Below are positions 27,830-29,496 of a stretch of 29,496 nucleotides of DNA, piece by piece (position 1 is the first letter of the stretch; each line of letters opens with the position of its first letter). A program made the translations under genes and the position numbers. Location of the stretch: the NCBI GenBank assembly GCA_905250885.1, contig CAJNOQ010001666.1, positions 1-29,496 of the forward strand, read 5' to 3'. The notes under the pieces are model-generated. The model made no database searches, had not been told where the DNA came from, and was given only the letters and a program-made list of their open reading frames with translations. The DNA is from Didymodactylos carnosus (lineage: Eukaryota; Rotifera; Eurotatoria; Philodinida; Philodinidae).

Positions 27830-28511
27830 TGAGGGTCAAATTCTAATAATACACTACGGAAGTTGAAGTTAGCCTAGTTGGTAAAAATTATGAACAATGT
27901 GAGAATTCTGGAAATTATCCGGCAGGAAAAATATAATTCTCCTTTACTTCTTGAATGTCGAATTTCTATCAAACACTTTTAAGATCTGTGTGATAGTGAA
28001 CAGAAGCATCAAACCTGTATGTTTCCAACTACAAATGATCATAACATAAGTGAAATAAATGAAGATGAATTTGTTGCTAATACAAATCAGTTGTTCATTG
28101 ATAGTGAAAGTGAACTGTTTTTATTCTAAATACACTTACATCCATTTGTTTCTTATCTCTATGTTTCCGGCACACTCGCATCAAATAATATTTGTACAGG
28201 GAACCAGAGTTCTTCATGTGTAACATCAATAAAAAGTTTAAAAAGATCCTCTCTTATTTGTGGAATGGTCTCTATGTGTTCTCTTATCAACAGAGCGATA
28301 ATAAGCCAAGAAATATTTCTCAAGTACAGAGAACATTGTCTCTCTATCTACTACAGTAATCCCAATCCATTTACTCTGCTTAGAATTTAGAAAATTTCAT
28401 TTTTATTTTATTTTCTGTGTGGTCAAACTTGAATGTTACAAACAACAGAGAAACCAAAGAAGCGACGGTTTTATACTATCTTTTCCTCCCACACACTCAT
28501 TTCTAGGTGTC
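27830..28511. other. non-coding, one small acidic frame
   Basis: A 36-residue frame at 28019-28129 (MFPTTNDHNISEINEDEF...) ends in an acidic tail and might be a relic of a transposase C-terminus, but no family was recognised. Nothing else was seen. Confidence 0.3.
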
Positions 28512-29274
28512 TTCTCAGTTCGTCTTAAATTGACTTCTCGGTTCGTCGCACGAAGCTTTTTTTCTCAGTTTATCCCATCAACACTTCTCTCTCAGTTCGT
28601 CCCATATTAGTTGACACTTAATTCAAAGCGATTTCTTGGGTAGTTGTTCGAAATTTGGGATAATTAAGCGCTCTACGATGATAAAGTGAAGCATCAACAT
28701 TCGGAACTGTTGGAAACACACCACTAATTGCAAGACCAGGATTGGCAGCTCTTGCTCTGACGACCTCTTCTGATTATAATTTTGGAATAGGTAGTATTTC
28801 CTCTCTTGCACGTTTTTTCATATTATCAACAGCAATATCGATGAGGACTTTGGTGGTATCTGGTTTACATGTGTGTGCTGATTCATTTCGTAAAACTCTC
28901 ACATCGTCTGTACATAATGATTTTGTACTTGGACATGTTCAATCCAAACATCACCATCCATTATACCCATTATGGCTCAAAACTGGTTTCTCCTTTTCAG
29001 TAGACGTGGAAATTAACATTTTGATGTACAAAACAATTTAACTTGTTGAGATTTGAATTTATGATAGTGGTGGCTAACACGGCACATTTTGCTACGTACG
29101 CGCACCTTGTATTGTCTAACTGTTCGATGGTGACTTTATTTATTCTGAGGCGCGAGCATAGATATCTGGAACGAATTGAGAAAAAAATATATGGGACAAA
29201 CTGCGAAAAAAAATCCCGCGACGAATTACTTGGGACCAACTGAGAAAAAAAGCTTCCTGGGACGAACTGAGAGT
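28512..29274 (-). mobile_element. deleted TIR element with TCAGTTCGTCCCA words
   Basis: Left end words: CTCAGTTCGTC (28514), CTCGGTTCGTCGCA (28537), CTCAGTTTATCCCA (28564) and CTCAGTTCGTCCCA (28591). The right end carries the complements, such as TGGGACGAACTGAG (29258) and TGGGACCAACTGAG (29231). GAAGCTTTTTTTCTCAGTT is shared by both ends in inverted orientation, fixing them as TIRs. Only an N-terminal transposase fragment lies inside, so the core has been deleted. Confidence 0.65.
28618..29035 (-). pseudogene. FLYWCH-type transposase N-terminal fragment
   Basis: Reading from 29035: STEKEKPVLSHNGYNGW (FLYWCH-like start: KGKPVL..GY), then two TGA codons where tryptophans would fit, CPSTKSLCTDDVRVLRNESA with HTCK, then DTTKVLIDIAVDNMKKRARE, IPKL, a TAA, and SEEVVRARAANPGLAISGVF, ending YPKFRTTTQEIALN and TAA at 28618-28620. 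This matches the FLYWCH zinc finger plus following helical region at the start of MULE-type transposases; the finger binds DNA. The rest of the protein is absent. Family confidence is moderate because only the N-terminus is present and its key tryptophans are lost. Confidence 0.5.
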
Positions 29275-29496
29275 AAACCCATTTCTATGGAATGGAAAGA
29301 GAAACAGGACTTAATGTATATTAATTGGCTACTTTCTAATTTTTAATTACAACATGCAACATTTCACAGCTTTCAAAATCTCAAAAAGTAAGAGTGAAAA
29401 TCAAAGAAAAGTTTTCCTTTTTATCCATTTCTCTGACACATCTCGTCTCCGTTCTGTACCTTTCTGTACTAGACTGTACCGCATCCCACTCACACA
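29275..29496. other. right edge, no gene seen
   Basis: AT-rich, with CTGTAC repeated three times near 29455-29480. No gene was recognised; the window ends here. Confidence 0.4.

Noticed and set aside
28019..28129. Small acidic-tailed protein gene
   Set aside because: Only 36 residues, no homologue recognised and no promoter; kept only as a note in the region entry.
29440..29496. Chromosome end signalled by CCCACTCACACA at the window edge
   Set aside because: Only one or two units and no tandem array.
1..29496. CRISPR arrays, operons or prophage
   Set aside because: No regularly spaced direct repeats; introns, poly(A) signals and eukaryotic transposons show this is not prokaryotic.

Overview
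The window is eukaryotic. It is strongly AT-rich and gene-poor, with short GT-AG introns, TATA-like boxes, AATAAA signals and a dense pile of decayed transposons. It has no operons or Shine-Dalgarno sites. The mix fits a bdelloid rotifer (Rotaria or Adineta type), probably an accessory or subtelomere-like region: bacterial-looking genes (an ice-binding DUF3494 protein and an MFS transporter) among small remnants of LINE, MULE, hAT and IS630-like elements. This assignment rests on family recognition from memory, not on a search; another invertebrate or a fungus is not excluded.

Layout. 0.4-1.05 kb: C-terminal stub of a MULE transposase. 1.18-2.23 kb: secreted DUF3494 protein behind a heat-shock-element-like palindrome and a TATA box; its only frame-compatible splice junction lacks the acceptor AG. 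2.2-6.5 kb: mostly non-coding, with a self-complementary word array, a dispersed 73-bp repeat, a 64-bp LINE scrap between direct repeats, and a TIR element built of GGAAAATGTCGA words. 6.5-10 kb: two diverging copies of one APE-type LINE, each broken, with a small palindromic microelement between them and a second inside the plus-strand copy. 11.5-12.8 kb: intact 425-aa MFS transporter, the best gene here. 12.9-13.5 kb: 604-bp near-perfect hairpin element. 13.8-16.05 kb: IS630/Tc1-like transposon with TIRs, broken transposase and one intron. 16.2-19.7 kb: two CR1/Jockey-like reverse transcriptases converging tail to tail, the minus one split by a 0.76-kb insert. 20.1-20.65 kb: hAT remnant. 21.4-22.4 kb: CCAAAC array, then an unrecognised helical gene in four exons. 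22.5-23.0 kb: foldback MITE and a second hAT C-terminus. 23.95-26.5 kb: near full-length MULE with 220-bp TIRs and a decayed transposase. 27.2-29.3 kb: a short hairpin, a GGACTCG word array, and a TIR element holding only a FLYWCH-like transposase N-terminus.

Only the MFS gene looks plainly functional; DUF3494 and the helical gene are possible. The most unusual pattern is a set of small loci made of a locus-specific word alternating with its own reverse complement. At three of them this follows the same head, ATTAGGYATGCA. I know of no standard feature class that explains it.
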